Below are positions 63,046 to 64,000 of a stretch of 64,000 nucleotides of DNA, in pieces. The position numbers and the translations under genes are program-made. The DNA is taken from assembly GCF_025398275.1 (NCBI RefSeq), contig NZ_JAODOR010000004.1, positions 124,001 to 188,000 of the forward strand. Reading direction: 5' to 3'. Under the pieces are notes generated by a model. That model saw only the letters and a list, made by a program, of their open reading frames with translations. It had not been told where the DNA came from and searched no databases. Within the stretch, counting starts at the first letter, position 1, and every line of letters starts with the position of its first letter. The stretch comes from Microbacterium memoriense. GTDB lineage: Bacteria; Actinomycetota; Actinomycetes; Actinomycetales; Microbacteriaceae.

Positions 63046-64000
63046 TCAGTTCGCATCGACGTAGACAGTCGGAAGAGCGGGGTCGGATCGACTGAGGGCG
63101 AGTGCCCGCACGGGCAGCTCCTCGCGGACGCGCAGATGGTGTTCCCGGGCGGCGACCACACCGGCCGCGCCCTCGAAGGCAGCACCCGTTTCGCCTTGCT
63201 CGACGAGGGTGACGTGCAGCGGCCGCGCATCCGGGTATTCAGCCGCGGTCGCCACCTGCTCGAATCCATCCGACACGATGATCAGCTCACTCGTCGCTTT
63301 TCCCCGTTCGAGCGTGCGGAAGGCCGCCTTCCGCCCACCCGTGGAGGCCTTGTCGGCAGAGGCCTTGGCCACCGAGACCCACGCGCCGGACGAGTCCTGG
63401 CGGGCGACCAGCTTGTAGACCATTCCGGCTGTCGGCGCCCCGGAGCCGGTGACGACGGAGGTGCCGACCCCGTACGCATCGACAGGGGATGCCGCCAACG
63501 CGGCGATCGCGAACTCGTCCAAGTCGCTTGTGACGGTGATCTTCGTCCCGGTCGCGCCGAGCTCGTCGAGCTGCGCACGCACATGCGCGGCGACGGTGGG
63601 GAGGTCGCCGGAGTCGATCCGCACGCCGCCCAGGCCGGTACCGGCGACGTGGACCGCCAGGGCGACGCCCTCGCTGATGTCGTACGTGTCGATCAGCAGT
63701 GTCGTGTCGATACCCAAAGCGTCGATCTGGCTGCGGAACGCGGCTTCCTCGGTGTCGTGCAGAAGGGTCCAGGCGTGTGCTGCGGTGCCCATCGTGGGGA
63801 TACCCCACGTGCGTCCCGCCTCGAGGTTGCTCGTCGCGCCGAAGCCGGAGATGTACGCGGCGCGGGCCGCCGCGACCGCCGAGCGTTCGGCGGCGCGCCG
63901 CGAACCCATCTCGGCGAGTGGTCGATCGCCGGCGGCGATACTCATCCGGGCGGCGGCGCTCGCGACGGCGGAGTCGTGGTTCATGATGCTGAGCGCGAGG
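63046..64000 (-). CDS. pncB: Nicotinate phosphoribosyltransferase (5' end outside the window)
   Basis: The last 317 or so residues of a PncB-type enzyme that makes nicotinate mononucleotide from nicotinate and PRPP in NAD salvage. GFGATSNLEAG and GVRIDSGDL are conserved core motifs, and VTSDLDEFAI and VGTSVVTGSGAP belong to the phosphate-binding barrel. The open frame continues through base 64000, so the N-terminus and start lie beyond the window; the internal ATG at 63984 is not the true start. Confidence 0.92.
   Translation of the reverse strand, partial: LALSIMNHDSAVASAAARMSIAAGDRPLAEMGSRRAAERSAVAAARAAYISGFGATSNLEAGRTWGIPTMGTAAHAWTLLHDTEEAAFRSQIDALGIDTTLLIDTYDISEGVALAVHVAGTGLGGVRIDSGDLPTVAAHVRAQLDELGATGTKITVTSDLDEFAIAALAASPVDAYGVGTSVVTGSGAPTAGMVYKLVARQDSSGAWVSVAKASADKASTGGRKAAFRTLERGKATSELIIVSDGFEQVATAAEYPDARPLHVTLVEQGETGAAFEGAAGVVAAREHHLRVREELPVRALALSRSDPALPTVYVDAN

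Overview
The window is 64 kb of high-GC DNA (about two thirds G+C by eye) from an actinobacterial chromosome, most likely Microbacteriaceae (Microbacterium or a close relative). The reasons are actinobacteria-restricted small families (DUF3117, DUF3107, DUF3039), the AdnAB motor-nuclease, the succinylase lysine branch, a heterodimeric C50 lycopene cyclase operon, and many genes with a TAnnnT hexamer only six to eight bases before the start codon, the layout of leaderless transcripts. It is almost entirely core chromosome: no phage, insertion sequence or CRISPR array is visible, and no gene-free stretch exceeds 300 bases.

Bases 1-20,500 carry typA, DUF2200 and DUF6113 genes, ferredoxin fdxA, lysine/diaminopimelate genes dapC, dapD and dapE, citrate synthase gltA, ppk2, a PIG-V-like membrane mannosyltransferase, DUF3117, an O-methyltransferase, tatB, an mrp-DUF1003-MgtE_N/CBS operon, a stress-protein/hydrolase pair, an aminopeptidase P, an endonuclease/exonuclease/phosphatase-fold protein and a PHP phosphoesterase. 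From memory, the order resembles the Rv1165-Rv1232 stretch of M. tuberculosis.

Bases 20,500-40,900 match the Rv3193-Rv3211 neighbourhood: DEAD-box helicase, ferritin-like protein, DUF3107, adnA-adnB, a phosphotransferase, nudC, uvrD2, an E1/cyclodehydratase-like orphan, a DUF2342 metalloprotease, a PDZ/Lon-like protease and a UPF0182 membrane protein. DNA-end processing (AdnAB, UvrD2) is the main theme.

Bases 40,900-47,000 hold a seven-gene overlapping carotenoid operon (idi-crtE-crtB-crtI-crtYe-crtYf-crtEb) with a divergent MarR regulator and a palindromic operator between them, then an initiator tRNA gene. Bases 47,100-64,000 contain a nitrilase-family hydrolase, an aminotransferase, an HtrA-like protease, a cell-surface polymer region (three CDP-glycerol-polymerase-like proteins, an ExoA-like glycosyltransferase, a nucleotidyltransferase), a small operon with a maltokinase-like kinase, an ABC exporter, DUF3039 and the 3' part of nicotinate phosphoribosyltransferase, which runs off the end.

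The most interesting items are: an 18-bp perfect hairpin at 51312-51356 with a leaderless promoter in its loop and the next gene's start codon in its stem; interlocked divergent dapD/dapE promoters; a Trp-rich orphan gene bracketed by 20-bp repeats (5812-7044); an orphan E1/cyclodehydratase-like gene overlapping the 3' end of uvrD2 by 158 bp; and an uncharacterised kinase / 69-aa protein / EcsC-like operon.
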